From Pseudoduganella dura (GTDB taxonomy: Bacteria > Pseudomonadota > Gammaproteobacteria > Burkholderiales > Burkholderiaceae_D): a stretch of 64,000 nucleotides of DNA. Position numbers and translations under genes: made by a program. Below the pieces are notes generated by a model, which had not been told where the DNA came from, did no database searches, and was given only the letters and a program-made list of their open reading frames with translations. Location of the stretch: the NCBI RefSeq assembly GCF_009727155.1, contig NZ_WNWM01000002.1:5456001-5520000 (forward strand). The letters are read 5' to 3'. Position 1 is the stretch's first letter, and each line of letters begins with the position of its first letter. Shown here one piece after another: positions 56,301 through 64,000 of this stretch.

Positions 56301-57665
56301 ATGTCCCTTCCTCCCAGCACCCCCCGACCCCATATCTTCACGCTTGCCTGGCCCCTGCTCGTCGAACTCGTGCTGGCGGTCGCCATCGGCATTGCCGGCA
56401 CGTCGCTGGCATCGCACCTGTCCGACACGTCCGGCGCCGCGTTCGCGATCGCGCACAACATCTCCGTCACGCTGTTCCTGCTGTTCCGCATCGTCGGTTC
56501 CGGCGTGGGCGTCGTCATCACGCAGGGGCTCGGAGCGGGGCAGCGCGAGCGGGCGGACCGGGTGGCGCTGGCATCGGTCGGTGCAAGCACGTGGATCGGC
56601 GCCGTCACCGCGCTGGTGGCGCTTCTCGGCGCCGGACCGTTATTGAAACTGTTGCAGACGCCGGCCGACGTGTTCCCGCTGGCCGTGCCGTTCCTGATGG
56701 CGCTGGCGCCGGCGCTGCTGTTCGACGCGTGGAATGCGTCGATGGCGGCGGTGATGCGGGCCCACCTGCGCACCCGCGACACACTGCTGGTGCTGGTGGC
56801 GATGCACGCCACGCACGTGATGCTGGCGGTGCCGCTGATGCATGGCTGGGGCCCCATCCCGGCGCTGGGCCTGCCCGGTTTCGCCGTGGCATTGACGGTC
56901 AGCCGCGCGCTCGGCCTCTTCCTGCACCTGCTGCTGTGGCGGCAGCACCTGGGCCTCGTCACGCGGGCGCCGGACTGGTGGCGGCTGCCGCGCGACGAGC
57001 TGGCCGAAGTGCTGCATATCGGGATTCCCGCGGCCGCCGAGAACATCGCCTGGCGGCTGTCGTTCATGGCGGCGATGGCGGCGGCCGGCACGATGGGTGC
57101 GCAGGCGCTCGCCACGCATGCCTACGTGCAGCAGATCGGCAGCATGGTGATCGTGTTCAGCCTGGCCACCGCGTTCGCCGTGGAGATCATGGTCGGCCAC
57201 ATGGTGGGCGCCGGCGAATTCGGCGACGCGCACCGGCTGGTGCGCAGCGCGCTGGGGCGGGGCCTGGTCATCAGCGGCGTGGTGTCGGCCGCGGTCGCGC
57301 TGGCCGGGCCCTGGCTGCTGGGCGCCTTCACCAGCGACCCGGCGATCATCGCCGAAGGCCGCCTGCTGCTGTGGCTCGGCGTGCTGGTGGAACTGGGCCG
57401 CACGTTCAACCTGGTGGTCATCAATGCGCTGCGCGCGACCGGCGACGTGCGCTTCCCGGTCGCCGCCGGCGCCGCGTCGATGGCGCTGGTGCTGGCCGGC
57501 GGCAGCTGGGTGCTCGGCATCCACCTGGGCTTCGGCCTGGCCGGACTGTACATCGCCTTCGCCGCGGACGAATGGATCCGCGGCCTGATCATGTGGCGGC
57601 GCTGGGCCGTGCAGGCGTGGGTGCCGCATGCGCGGGCGGCGCGCCGCAAGCTGCGCGCGCGGTGA
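56301..57665 (+). CDS. MATE-family multidrug efflux transporter
   Basis: The 454-residue protein has twelve predicted membrane helices in two similar halves (about 15-220 and 240-445), as expected for MATE. The N-terminal half includes PLLVELVLAVAIGIAGTSLA and GSGVGVVITQGLGAGQRE; the C-terminal half has GIPAAAENIAWRLSFMAAMA, the counterpart. NorM-like carriers exchange sodium or protons for cationic drugs or other organic ions. Its stop is directly adjacent to the stop of a convergent LysE gene. It is regulated from the symmetric promoter shared with the globin gene. Confidence 0.9.
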   Translation: MSLPPSTPRPHIFTLAWPLLVELVLAVAIGIAGTSLASHLSDTSGAAFAIAHNISVTLFLLFRIVGSGVGVVITQGLGAGQRERADRVALASVGASTWIGAVTALVALLGAGPLLKLLQTPADVFPLAVPFLMALAPALLFDAWNASMAAVMRAHLRTRDTLLVLVAMHATHVMLAVPLMHGWGPIPALGLPGFAVALTVSRALGLFLHLLLWRQHLGLVTRAPDWWRLPRDELAEVLHIGIPAAAENIAWRLSFMAAMAAAGTMGAQALATHAYVQQIGSMVIVFSLATAFAVEIMVGHMVGAGEFGDAHRLVRSALGRGLVISGVVSAAVALAGPWLLGAFTSDPAIIAEGRLLLWLGVLVELGRTFNLVVINALRATGDVRFPVAAGAASMALVLAGGSWVLGIHLGFGLAGLYIAFAADEWIRGLIMWRRWAVQAWVPHARAARRKLRAR

Positions 57666-58265
57666 CTACAGCCAGATCGCAACCGCCGAGTACACCGTCA
57701 ATGCCACCATCACGGCGCAGAACACCTTGCGCCACAACGGCTGTGAAAGATAGCGCCGCAGCAGTGCCCCGGCGCCGGTCCACACGGAGATGCACGGCAG
57801 GTTGACCGCGCAAAAGACCAGGCAGTAGATCGCGATCGCGAGCGGCGCCGGCATGCCTTGCGGCAGGAAAGCCGCACCGCCGGTGATCGCCATGACCCAG
57901 GCCTTCGGATTGCAGAACTGGAATACCGCTGCCGCCACGAAACCCATGGGCTGCCGCGCCTGGCCGGCCTGCCGGTCGAAATCCATGCTGCGCAGTTGCC
58001 AGGCCAGATACAGCAGGTAGCCGGAGCCCGCCGCCCTGAGCGCGAACTGCGCCGCCGGCGCCGCCATCACCAGGGCGCCGATGCCGGTCGCGCAAACGGC
58101 CAGCAGCACGCCGAAGCCGATGGTAATGCCCAGCATGTGCGGGATCGAGCGGCGAAAGCCGAACCAGATGCCCGATGAGGTCAGCATGATGTTGTTCGGA
58201 CCGGGCGTGATCGAGGACACGAAGGCGAACATGATCAGCGGCAGGTAGGGGATCAGGATGCGCAT
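57666..58265 (-). CDS. LysE-family transporter
   Basis: The 199-residue protein has six hydrophobic segments and the LysE/RhtB signature TPGPNNIMLTSSGIWFGFRRSIPHMLGI near the N-terminus. Later family blocks are RAAGSGYLLYLAWQLRS and FQFCNPKAWVMAITGGAAFLP. It probably exports an amino acid or related compound. It is convergent with the MATE gene with no spacer. The upstream gap (58266-58419) has GTAC-rich palindromes typical of MocR or similar regulator sites, but no regulator gene follows. Confidence 0.88.
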   Translation of the reverse strand: MRILIPYLPLIMFAFVSSITPGPNNIMLTSSGIWFGFRRSIPHMLGITIGFGVLLAVCATGIGALVMAAPAAQFALRAAGSGYLLYLAWQLRSMDFDRQAGQARQPMGFVAAAVFQFCNPKAWVMAITGGAAFLPQGMPAPLAIAIYCLVFCAVNLPCISVWTGAGALLRRYLSQPLWRKVFCAVMVALTVYSAVAIWL

Positions 58266-58309
58266 GGGCTGGCTCCGCAGGTGAGAAACCCATGCTAGCG
58301 CAAGTGGAC

Positions 58310-58372
58310 GGTACGGTACCGATACACTTTCCCCGATACTCTCCGCCGCAGTGACGGCCCTTGTACCAGTAC
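58310..58372. promoter_or_regulatory. GTAC-type operator-like motifs upstream of the LysE gene
   Basis: GGTACGGTACC (58310-58320) and GTACCAGTAC (58363-58372) lie 45-107 bases before the LysE start. Such motifs are commonly bound by MocR/GntR-type regulators; no such gene is present in the window. Confidence 0.35.
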
Positions 58373-58419
58373 AGTTCGGCGCTGTCCGCAGGCCGACGGC
58401 GCCTGCAGTCCACGCAAGC

Positions 58420-59100
58420 TTACATTGCTGTCATCTTCGCCAGCTCATTGTCTTTCATCACCGCCCGCTGGTAGGCATCGCGCGCCGTCAATTTCCCGGC
58501 GTAAGCCAGGAATGCATCGCGTGCCGGCAGAGTCTGGAGGCCCAGGCCCCAGCCGATGTGCGAACCGACGTAGACGTCGGCGGCGGTGAATCGATCGCCC
58601 GCGATATACGGGTGAGCCTGTACTGCCCGCTCCAGCTGGTCGACCGTCCGCGCATAGCTGCCATGGCCGAAAAAGAACTCCTGCTCCGGCAGCGGTTCGA
58701 AGCCGGCGCGATGGTTCGTGACGGCCTGCTCGACAGGTCCGGCTGCGAAAAACATCCAGCGGTAGTAATCGGCGAGTTCCGCCGCCGTGGGGCCGAGGCC
58801 GGCAGCGGGAAATGCTTCCGCGAGATAGGCGCAGATTGCCGCGGTCTCCGTGACGATTCGCCCCTCGTGCTCGATCGCGGGAATTTTACCGATCGGATTG
58901 ATTTGGTCGAAAAAGCGCGTGCGGACGGTATCCGCATCGCCGCTGCCGGGCCGGGCCAGCGCGGCGCCGCCCCATCGATCGGCTTTGCTTGACGATTCAT
59001 AGTCCAGGACGATGGTCTCGTACGGGCAGCCGATCTCTTCGAGCATCCAGCGGACCATCCGGCCTCGGGAATTGGGGTTGGTGTAGAACTTCAATGTCAT
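58420..59100 (-). CDS. Glutathione S-transferase family protein
   Basis: The start MTLKFYTNPNSRGRMVRWML gives 226 residues. The thioredoxin-like N-terminal domain (1-90) has the glutathione-binding INPIGKIPAIEHEGRIVTETAAICAYL. The C-terminal helical domain (95-220) includes VDQLERAVQAHPYIAGDRFTAADVYVGSHIGWG, the N-capping motif of GSTs. The N-terminal catalytic residue is likely Ser in PNSRGRM rather than Tyr. It conjugates or reduces electrophiles with glutathione in the cytoplasm. It diverges from an AraC regulator gene across 260 bases. Confidence 0.9.
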   Translation of the reverse strand: MTLKFYTNPNSRGRMVRWMLEEIGCPYETIVLDYESSSKADRWGGAALARPGSGDADTVRTRFFDQINPIGKIPAIEHEGRIVTETAAICAYLAEAFPAAGLGPTAAELADYYRWMFFAAGPVEQAVTNHRAGFEPLPEQEFFFGHGSYARTVDQLERAVQAHPYIAGDRFTAADVYVGSHIGWGLGLQTLPARDAFLAYAGKLTARDAYQRAVMKDNELAKMTAM

Positions 59101-59360
59101 AATTGTCTCTGGCGGTAGTGAAGGAATCGGACCGGCAGATAGTAGCGGCCGGGTACGGCTGCCGTCGCTGCAAAACACGCCAGCGCCCCTGCGAATCACG
59201 CCAATCGTCCGATCCGGAATCCGGCGGCCGGCAGTGGCCGGCAAAATCACTCGCCCCGTCGCATCGCCATGCGTATTCCATGAGGCCGCAGGATCGTGTC
59301 AACGCAGGGATTTTCAATGACCGTTCCTGGCCGGGCCGGATCGCCGAACAGGACAGAAAG

Positions 59361-60416
59361 ATGACAATTACGAAAATGCCGGCGGACCGCTGCAAGCTGC
59401 CGGCAGCATTCTGGCAATCGATTGAACGGCTCGGGCTGCAGCCCCCGGCAGTGCTGCGGCAGGCTTCGCTGCCGGCGACATTGCATCTCGACGAAGCCGC
59501 CTTCATCAGCACGCCACAACTCTTTGCCGTGTGGCAGGCCATCGAGTCGCTGTCCGGGGACCCCGGTTTCGGCATCCGGATGGTGTGCGACACAAGCAGC
59601 GCCAGGCACATGATGGCGTTCGTGTCCGCTTTGTATGCAGCGGATTTTCGCGACGGTCTCGAGCGGATCGTCCGCTACAAGCGCCTGTGCAGCCCGGACC
59701 GGCTGCTGATGGATGAAAAAAACGGGGAAATAGCCGTGACGAGCGAGTGGCCAGGCGGTACGGGACCCGAGCCGTATATATCGGTGGAGGCCAGCTTCGC
59801 CCTGCTGATCGAGCTCGGCCGCAGAGGGACCGGGCAGCGAATTTCGCCGTTGAGGATGACGCTGCGCCGCCGTGCCCCCGGTACCGGCCCGCATGCGGCG
59901 TTTTTCGGATGTCCGGTACGATTCGGCGCGGACGAGGATCGCATGGTGCTGGATGCGTCGAGCCTGGCCTTGCCGTTTCTCGACCACAATCCTGAAATGC
60001 TCCGGATGGTCGGCCCCGCCCTGGCGGCAGCCTTGCATGAATTCGAGGCGCAAGCGAACTTCGTGGACCAGGTCAAGGCGGCCTTGCGGCGCGCGTTCGC
60101 CGCCGGCCGTTCCGATATCGCGATCGTCGCCCGCGAACTGGGCCTCAGCGAGCGCACCATGCAGCGGCGGATCACCGCCGAGGGCAAGACCTTCAGGATG
60201 TTGCTCAACGAAACCAGGCGGGAACTCGGCCGCCAGCTCCTGTCCGACGGTTCGGTCGAAGTCGGGGAAGTGGCTTTCCTGCTCGGCTACCAGGATGCCA
60301 ATTCGTTCTATCGCGCGTTCCGGGAGTGGGAACACGTGTCGCCCAGCCAGTGGCGGCTGCTGAATGCCCCCCGATCCGATGCAATGCCCGGCAAGCCTGA
60401 ACACGCGGTGCACTGA
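59361..60416 (+). CDS. AraC-family transcriptional regulator (OruR/ArgR-like N-domain)
   Basis: The start MTITKMPADRCKLPAAFWQS, with AGGA 7 bases upstream, gives 351 residues; the earlier open frame has no support. Residues about 10-200 form the AraC_N (arabinose-binding-like, PF12625) domain (LPATLHLDEAAFISTPQLFAVWQAIE). The C-terminal AraC HTH (about 245-335) has IVARELGLSERTMQRRITAEG and EVAFLLGYQDANSFYRAFREWEHVSPSQWR. This subtype governs ornithine, catechol or other catabolic genes and also stress genes. It likely controls the divergent GST gene (inferred from layout). Confidence 0.9.
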   Translation: MTITKMPADRCKLPAAFWQSIERLGLQPPAVLRQASLPATLHLDEAAFISTPQLFAVWQAIESLSGDPGFGIRMVCDTSSARHMMAFVSALYAADFRDGLERIVRYKRLCSPDRLLMDEKNGEIAVTSEWPGGTGPEPYISVEASFALLIELGRRGTGQRISPLRMTLRRRAPGTGPHAAFFGCPVRFGADEDRMVLDASSLALPFLDHNPEMLRMVGPALAAALHEFEAQANFVDQVKAALRRAFAAGRSDIAIVARELGLSERTMQRRITAEGKTFRMLLNETRRELGRQLLSDGSVEVGEVAFLLGYQDANSFYRAFREWEHVSPSQWRLLNAPRSDAMPGKPEHAVH

Positions 60417-60500
60417 ACGCCGCGGTCGCCGACCCGGACGGGACCGCTGATCCGGCCGGCAGCACCGGCCCTTGCGATTCGCTTGCGGCTGTGCGGCCGG

Positions 60501-62819
60501 TCAGTCCTGCGCGGCCAGCGGTAGCGTCACGGCAAATGCGGCCCCCTTGCCCGGACCGTCGCTCGATACCTTGATCGTGCCACCGTGCGCGCTGACCAGG
60601 CTGCGCGCCAGCGCCAGGCCCAGCCCGAGGCCGCCCTGCGAGCGGGCGATGCTCTGGTCCGCCTGGGCGAACACGTCGAACGCGCGATCGAGAAACGCCG
60701 GGCTCATGCCCACGCCGTTGTCGCGCACCGTCACCACCGCCGTGCCGCCGGCCAGTGCCAGCGTGACGTCGATGCGGCCGGCGTCGGGCGTGTACTTGAC
60801 CGCGTTGTTGAGCAGGTTCGCCACCACCTGCACCAGGCGCTTTTCGTCGCCATCGACGATGGCCGCCGCGTCCGGCAGGCCGACCGCGAGGCGATGGTGG
60901 CGGCCGTCGGCCAGCGGGCGCACTTGCTCGATCGCGGCGGCGATCACTGCCGCCATGTCGCAGGGGCGTTTTTCCAGCCGCACCAGGCCGCGCTTCACGC
61001 GCGACACGTCGAGCAAGTCATCCACCAGGCCCGCCATGTGGCGCACCTGCCGGCCGATCACGGCGCCGGCCATCGTGGCCTTGGCCTGGTCGCAGCCCGC
61101 GATCGTCAGGACCTGGGCGGCGGCGCCGATCGGCGCCAGCGGGTTGCGCAGCTCGTGGGCCAGCATGGCCAGGAACTCGTCCTTGCGCGCATCGGCCTCG
61201 CGCAGCGCCTGTTCGGAACGTTTATGCGCCGTGATGTCGTAGACGATGCCGAGCAGGCGCCAGCCGGCCGCCCCGTCATCGCTGTAGCGGTTGCCATGCA
61301 CGGCAACCCAGCGCTCGTTGCCGTCCGCGCCGACGAGCCGGCACTCGTCGCGCCACGGCCGGTCCGATGCCATGGCGGCGCGGTAGCTTGCGGTCAGCCG
61401 GGGCCGGTCGTCCGGGTGGACGCGGGCCGCCACCATGTCCACGTCCCACCCGCTGTCGCCGGCGTCGCATCCCAGCAGGCGGGCCAGCCGCGCCGAACCG
61501 GCGATGCGGCGGCGGCCGGGGTCGTATACCCAGTCGGCGATCTGCGCCGAGTCGAGGGTGAACTGCAGCCGCGCACTGGCCACCCGCAGCGCTTCCTGGG
61601 TGGTGCGCATGTCCGTCACGTCCAGGCAGTTGCCGACCCATTCGACGGCCGCGCTGCCGGCGTGCACGGCGGCGCCGCGCGAGAGCATGTGGCGGTATTC
61701 GCCATCGTGCCGGCGCAGCCGGAAACTGGCCATGTAGGGATGGCCGTGCGTGGCCGCCGATTGCCACGCGGCGGCCGTCGCGGCGCGGTCCTCCGGATGC
61801 AGCGCATCCATCCAGCCCGCGCCCGCGTACTCGTCCGGCAACTGCCCGGTAAAGGCCGACCAGCTGGGATTCTCGCCGGGCGTCATGCGGTCGTCCCGCA
61901 TGTGCCAGACCACGGCGGACATCGTCTCGACCAGCGTGCGGTAGCGTGCTTCTTCCGCCTGCAGCGTGCGGGCGATGCGGCCCCGCTCGATCGACTCCCG
62001 GCAGCGCTCGGCCACCGCCATGAGCAGCGACACCTCGTCGGTGCGCCAGCGCCGCGGCGTGACCTGGTGCACCGCCATGCCGCCCACGAGTCGCCCGTTC
62101 TTGCGCACCGGCACGCAGATGACGGCACCGATGCCCATCAGCCGGTAGCTGGACAGTGCCTCGCCGGCACGCGCATCCGCTTCGGCATTCTCGACCACGA
62201 ACGGTTCGCCCCGCCGCATCGAAGCCAGGCAGGCCGCGCCGAACTGGGCGAAGCGGTACCGGCCGACAGCGCTCGGCACGCCCGCGTTGTAGTCGCCGAC
62301 GAGGTTGAACGTGTCCTCGTCCTCTTCCACGTCGGCGAACGCGCAGCGGTTGACGCGCAGGTGCCGGCCCAGCAGGCTGGCGGCGGCCAGCGCGACGTCG
62401 CGCGGATCGTTCAACTGGCGGAACGTGTCGTCGATCTGCTGCAGCAGGCGATAACCCGCGTTGCGCCGCGCCCGCACGCGCGTGCCGTTCAGCGTGGCCA
62501 GGATGCGGGCGGCGAACGCCTCGGCCGTGCTCGCGGCCAGGTCGATCACGTCGTCGAACTCCACCCGGCCGTCGTCGCAGGCGGGCGACAGCGCCACCAG
62601 CGCGCAATCCTGCAGGGCGGGGCGCACGCGCAGGGCGGCCAGCATGCCGGGATCGATGGTGGGCGCGCAGAGGATCAGGCGCACGCCATGCGACGGGAGT
62701 TCGGCGACAAGGCTGGCCTCGGTTGCCGGGCGCACGGGGAACGGCAGCGCGCGCAGCCATTCGCGCGCCTGGGGCGCATGGCCGAGGATCAGGATGTCGG
62801 TATCGGTAGGTTCTGTCAT
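60501..62819 (-). CDS. Soluble sensor histidine kinase (pseudo-receiver, GAF, PAS, PAS, HisKA, HATPase)
   Basis: The start MTEPTDTDILILGHAPQARE gives 772 residues. The N-terminal 100 residues resemble a receiver fold without its phospho-Asp set. A GAF domain (about 135-280), two PAS domains (about 290-405 and 415-535) and HisKA (H555 in AMLAHELRNPLAP) follow, then an ATPase domain (NLLNNAVKYTPDAG, DNGVGM, GGLGLGLALARS). No membrane helix and no C-terminal receiver are present, so a separate response regulator is needed, and none is in the window. It diverges from a PRPP-synthetase-like gene. Confidence 0.9.
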   Translation of the reverse strand: MTEPTDTDILILGHAPQAREWLRALPFPVRPATEASLVAELPSHGVRLILCAPTIDPGMLAALRVRPALQDCALVALSPACDDGRVEFDDVIDLAASTAEAFAARILATLNGTRVRARRNAGYRLLQQIDDTFRQLNDPRDVALAAASLLGRHLRVNRCAFADVEEDEDTFNLVGDYNAGVPSAVGRYRFAQFGAACLASMRRGEPFVVENAEADARAGEALSSYRLMGIGAVICVPVRKNGRLVGGMAVHQVTPRRWRTDEVSLLMAVAERCRESIERGRIARTLQAEEARYRTLVETMSAVVWHMRDDRMTPGENPSWSAFTGQLPDEYAGAGWMDALHPEDRAATAAAWQSAATHGHPYMASFRLRRHDGEYRHMLSRGAAVHAGSAAVEWVGNCLDVTDMRTTQEALRVASARLQFTLDSAQIADWVYDPGRRRIAGSARLARLLGCDAGDSGWDVDMVAARVHPDDRPRLTASYRAAMASDRPWRDECRLVGADGNERWVAVHGNRYSDDGAAGWRLLGIVYDITAHKRSEQALREADARKDEFLAMLAHELRNPLAPIGAAAQVLTIAGCDQAKATMAGAVIGRQVRHMAGLVDDLLDVSRVKRGLVRLEKRPCDMAAVIAAAIEQVRPLADGRHHRLAVGLPDAAAIVDGDEKRLVQVVANLLNNAVKYTPDAGRIDVTLALAGGTAVVTVRDNGVGMSPAFLDRAFDVFAQADQSIARSQGGLGLGLALARSLVSAHGGTIKVSSDGPGKGAAFAVTLPLAAQD

Positions 62820-63035
62820 GTTGCCGGTCGGTTGCAACCCCGCGGGCCAGGTGAGCCGCCGGGGCACGCCTAGTATCGGCCGACCCATCGGGCGCTTCCG
62901 TACGGCCACGCACCCTGGCGGTGCACCGTCCTCCCTGTTCATTGCCGTGCATGGCACGATCGGCTGCAATGTCGGCCGCATGCTGCGCGTCGATATCCGC
63001 CGCGGTGCGCACTGCCACCTGCCGCTTGCGCCTAC

Positions 63036-63053
63036 AATGGCACTGTCGCCATT
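63036..63053. promoter_or_regulatory. Small inverted repeat upstream of the PRPP-synthetase-like gene
   Basis: AATGGC (63036-63041) and GCCATT (63048-63053) flank ACTGTC, next to a TACAAT -10-like element, 26-43 bases before the ATG at 63080. It could be a regulator site; evidence is limited to symmetry. Confidence 0.3.
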
Positions 63054-63079
63054 CACTTCCACGGTTTTCGCATCCCACA

Positions 63080-64000
63080 ATGAACGCACCCCTGCACCTG
63101 TTCGCGCTGGCTGGCAGCGCACCGTTCGGCCAGCGCGTGGCCCGGCACCTGGGCGTGCCGCTGGCCGCCCACGAGGAAGAGCAGTTCGACGACGGCGAAT
63201 TTGCCGTGCGCGCCCCGGCCGCCGTGCGCGGCGGGCATGCCTGCGTGATCCACGCGCTGGCGGCCACGCCGGAGCAGGGCAGCGGCGAGCGGCTGTGCCG
63301 GCTGCTGTTCTTCATCGGCGCGCTGCGCGACGCGGGAGCCGCCCGCGTGACGGCCGTGCTGCCCTACGTGGCGTTCGCACGGCAGGATACCCGGCAGCAG
63401 GCCGGCGATCCGCTGACGCTGCGCTACGTCGCCACGCTCCTCGAGGCGGCCGGCGCGGACACGGTGCTGACCCTGGACGTGCACAACCTGTCGGCATTCC
63501 AGAACGCCTTCCGCTGCCGCACCGAGCACCTGGACGGCAGCGCGCTGTTTGCAGCCCATTTCGCGGCCGTGGCCGGCACGCAGGAAGTGTGCGTGGTGGC
63601 GCCGGACGGCGGCGGCATCCGCCGTGCCGAGGGTTTCCGCCAGGCGCTGGCCCGGGCGCTGGACCGTCCGGTGGCGCTGGCATTCGTCGAAAAGCACCGC
63701 CATGGCGGCGAACTGACGGGCGACCTGATGGCCGGCGACGTGGCCGGCAGGCTGGCCATCGTGTTCGACGACATCATCGGCACCGGCGGCACGATGGCGC
63801 GCGCGGTGCGGTCCTGCCGGGAGCGGGGCGCGGCCCGCGTGATGGCGGCGGCCACGCATGCGATCTTCGCCGGCGACGCGGCGGGCACGCTGGCACGCGC
63901 CGGGCTCTATGGCGGCGCGGTGGCCGACACGGTGCACGACGGCAGCCGCGCCGGGGCGCTGTTCGCGGTGCTGGACAGCAGCGTGCTGTTCGCCCAGGCG
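63080..64000 (+). CDS. Ribose-phosphate pyrophosphokinase-like protein (3' truncated by window)
   Basis: The frame from the ATG at 63080 stays open to the window end (307 codons, no stop) and begins MNAPLHLFALAGSAPFGQRV. The two-domain phosphoribosyltransferase plan of PRPP synthetases is seen: EEEQFDDGEFAVRAP (catalytic-flap region), LPYVAFARQDTRQQ, LTLDVHNLSAFQ, VAPDGGGIRRAEGF and the PRPP loop VFDDIIGTGGTMARAV. Compared with canonical Prs, the ARQDR, DLHA and DDxxDTxGT blocks are altered. This marks the divergent class of homologues often found beside other nucleotide or sugar-phosphate genes; the housekeeping Prs is presumably elsewhere. Confidence 0.8.
   Translation, partial: MNAPLHLFALAGSAPFGQRVARHLGVPLAAHEEEQFDDGEFAVRAPAAVRGGHACVIHALAATPEQGSGERLCRLLFFIGALRDAGAARVTAVLPYVAFARQDTRQQAGDPLTLRYVATLLEAAGADTVLTLDVHNLSAFQNAFRCRTEHLDGSALFAAHFAAVAGTQEVCVVAPDGGGIRRAEGFRQALARALDRPVALAFVEKHRHGGELTGDLMAGDVAGRLAIVFDDIIGTGGTMARAVRSCRERGAARVMAAATHAIFAGDAAGTLARAGLYGGAVADTVHDGSRAGALFAVLDSSVLFAQA

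Overview
The window is about 64 kb of high-GC DNA with dense coding on both strands. It most resembles a chromosome of the Massilia/Duganella/Pseudoduganella group (Oxalobacteraceae, Betaproteobacteria). Supporting signs are a PEP-CTERM exported protein, five TonB-dependent receptors, several multidomain c-di-GMP and histidine-kinase proteins, and copies of a short palindrome, GGTGTCGGACACC, between genes. No rRNA, tRNA, CRISPR array or prophage was seen. The assignment rests on protein features and recall of families; no database was searched.

Left part (1-12.5 kb): the tail of a GH105-type hydrolase and a DUF2264 protein (pectin or rhamnogalacturonan theme); a PEP-CTERM protein; a cassette of AhpD-like protein, hybrid sensor kinase and small hypothetical protein; ilvE; a rhodanese plus XRE regulator pair followed by the tail of a lost cysteine-desulfurase-like gene; a cupin; a module of two small membrane proteins with a cytochrome c; and a LysR gene divergent from a DUF2798 gene.

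Sigma-54 island (12.5-22.6 kb): a six-gene minus-strand operon (DUF6152 protein, two related exported proteins, a HbpS/GlcG-like protein, a TonB receptor), a PspF-like sigma-54 activator without a sensory domain, then a second TonB receptor and a periplasmic rhodanese-like protein transcribed divergently. I read a -24/-12 promoter in front of each of the three transcription units. Near-identical palindromes (CTGCTGC-N4-GCAGCAG) lie at enhancer distance from all three. This looks like one self-contained regulon of unknown substrate and is the strongest candidate here for an undescribed system.

Middle (22.6-37.7 kb): a TonB-Xanth-Caul type receptor with GGTAGCGC operator-like sites; a complete IS1595-family element with 8-bp target duplications inserted in that receptor gene's terminator tail; a CE8-like pectinesterase; a fusion of a degenerate metallopeptidase-like region with a RimK-like ATP-grasp domain; an aromatic amino acid decarboxylase; a LysE exporter; HDOD and GGDEF proteins; and an M28 peptidase.

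Right part (37.7-64 kb): a tightly coupled minus-strand operon (TonB receptor, CruF-like protein, MpaB/Lcp-type oxygenase, 7TMR-DISM hybrid kinase, REC-GGDEF protein, DNA polymerase II); another TonB receptor; a D-tartrate locus (LysR, tarD, DctA-type carrier) followed by a remnant of a malic enzyme gene; a group III truncated globin divergent from a MATE pump; a LysE exporter; a GST divergent from an AraC regulator; a PAS/GAF sensor kinase; and a divergent PRPP-synthetase-like gene cut by the window end.
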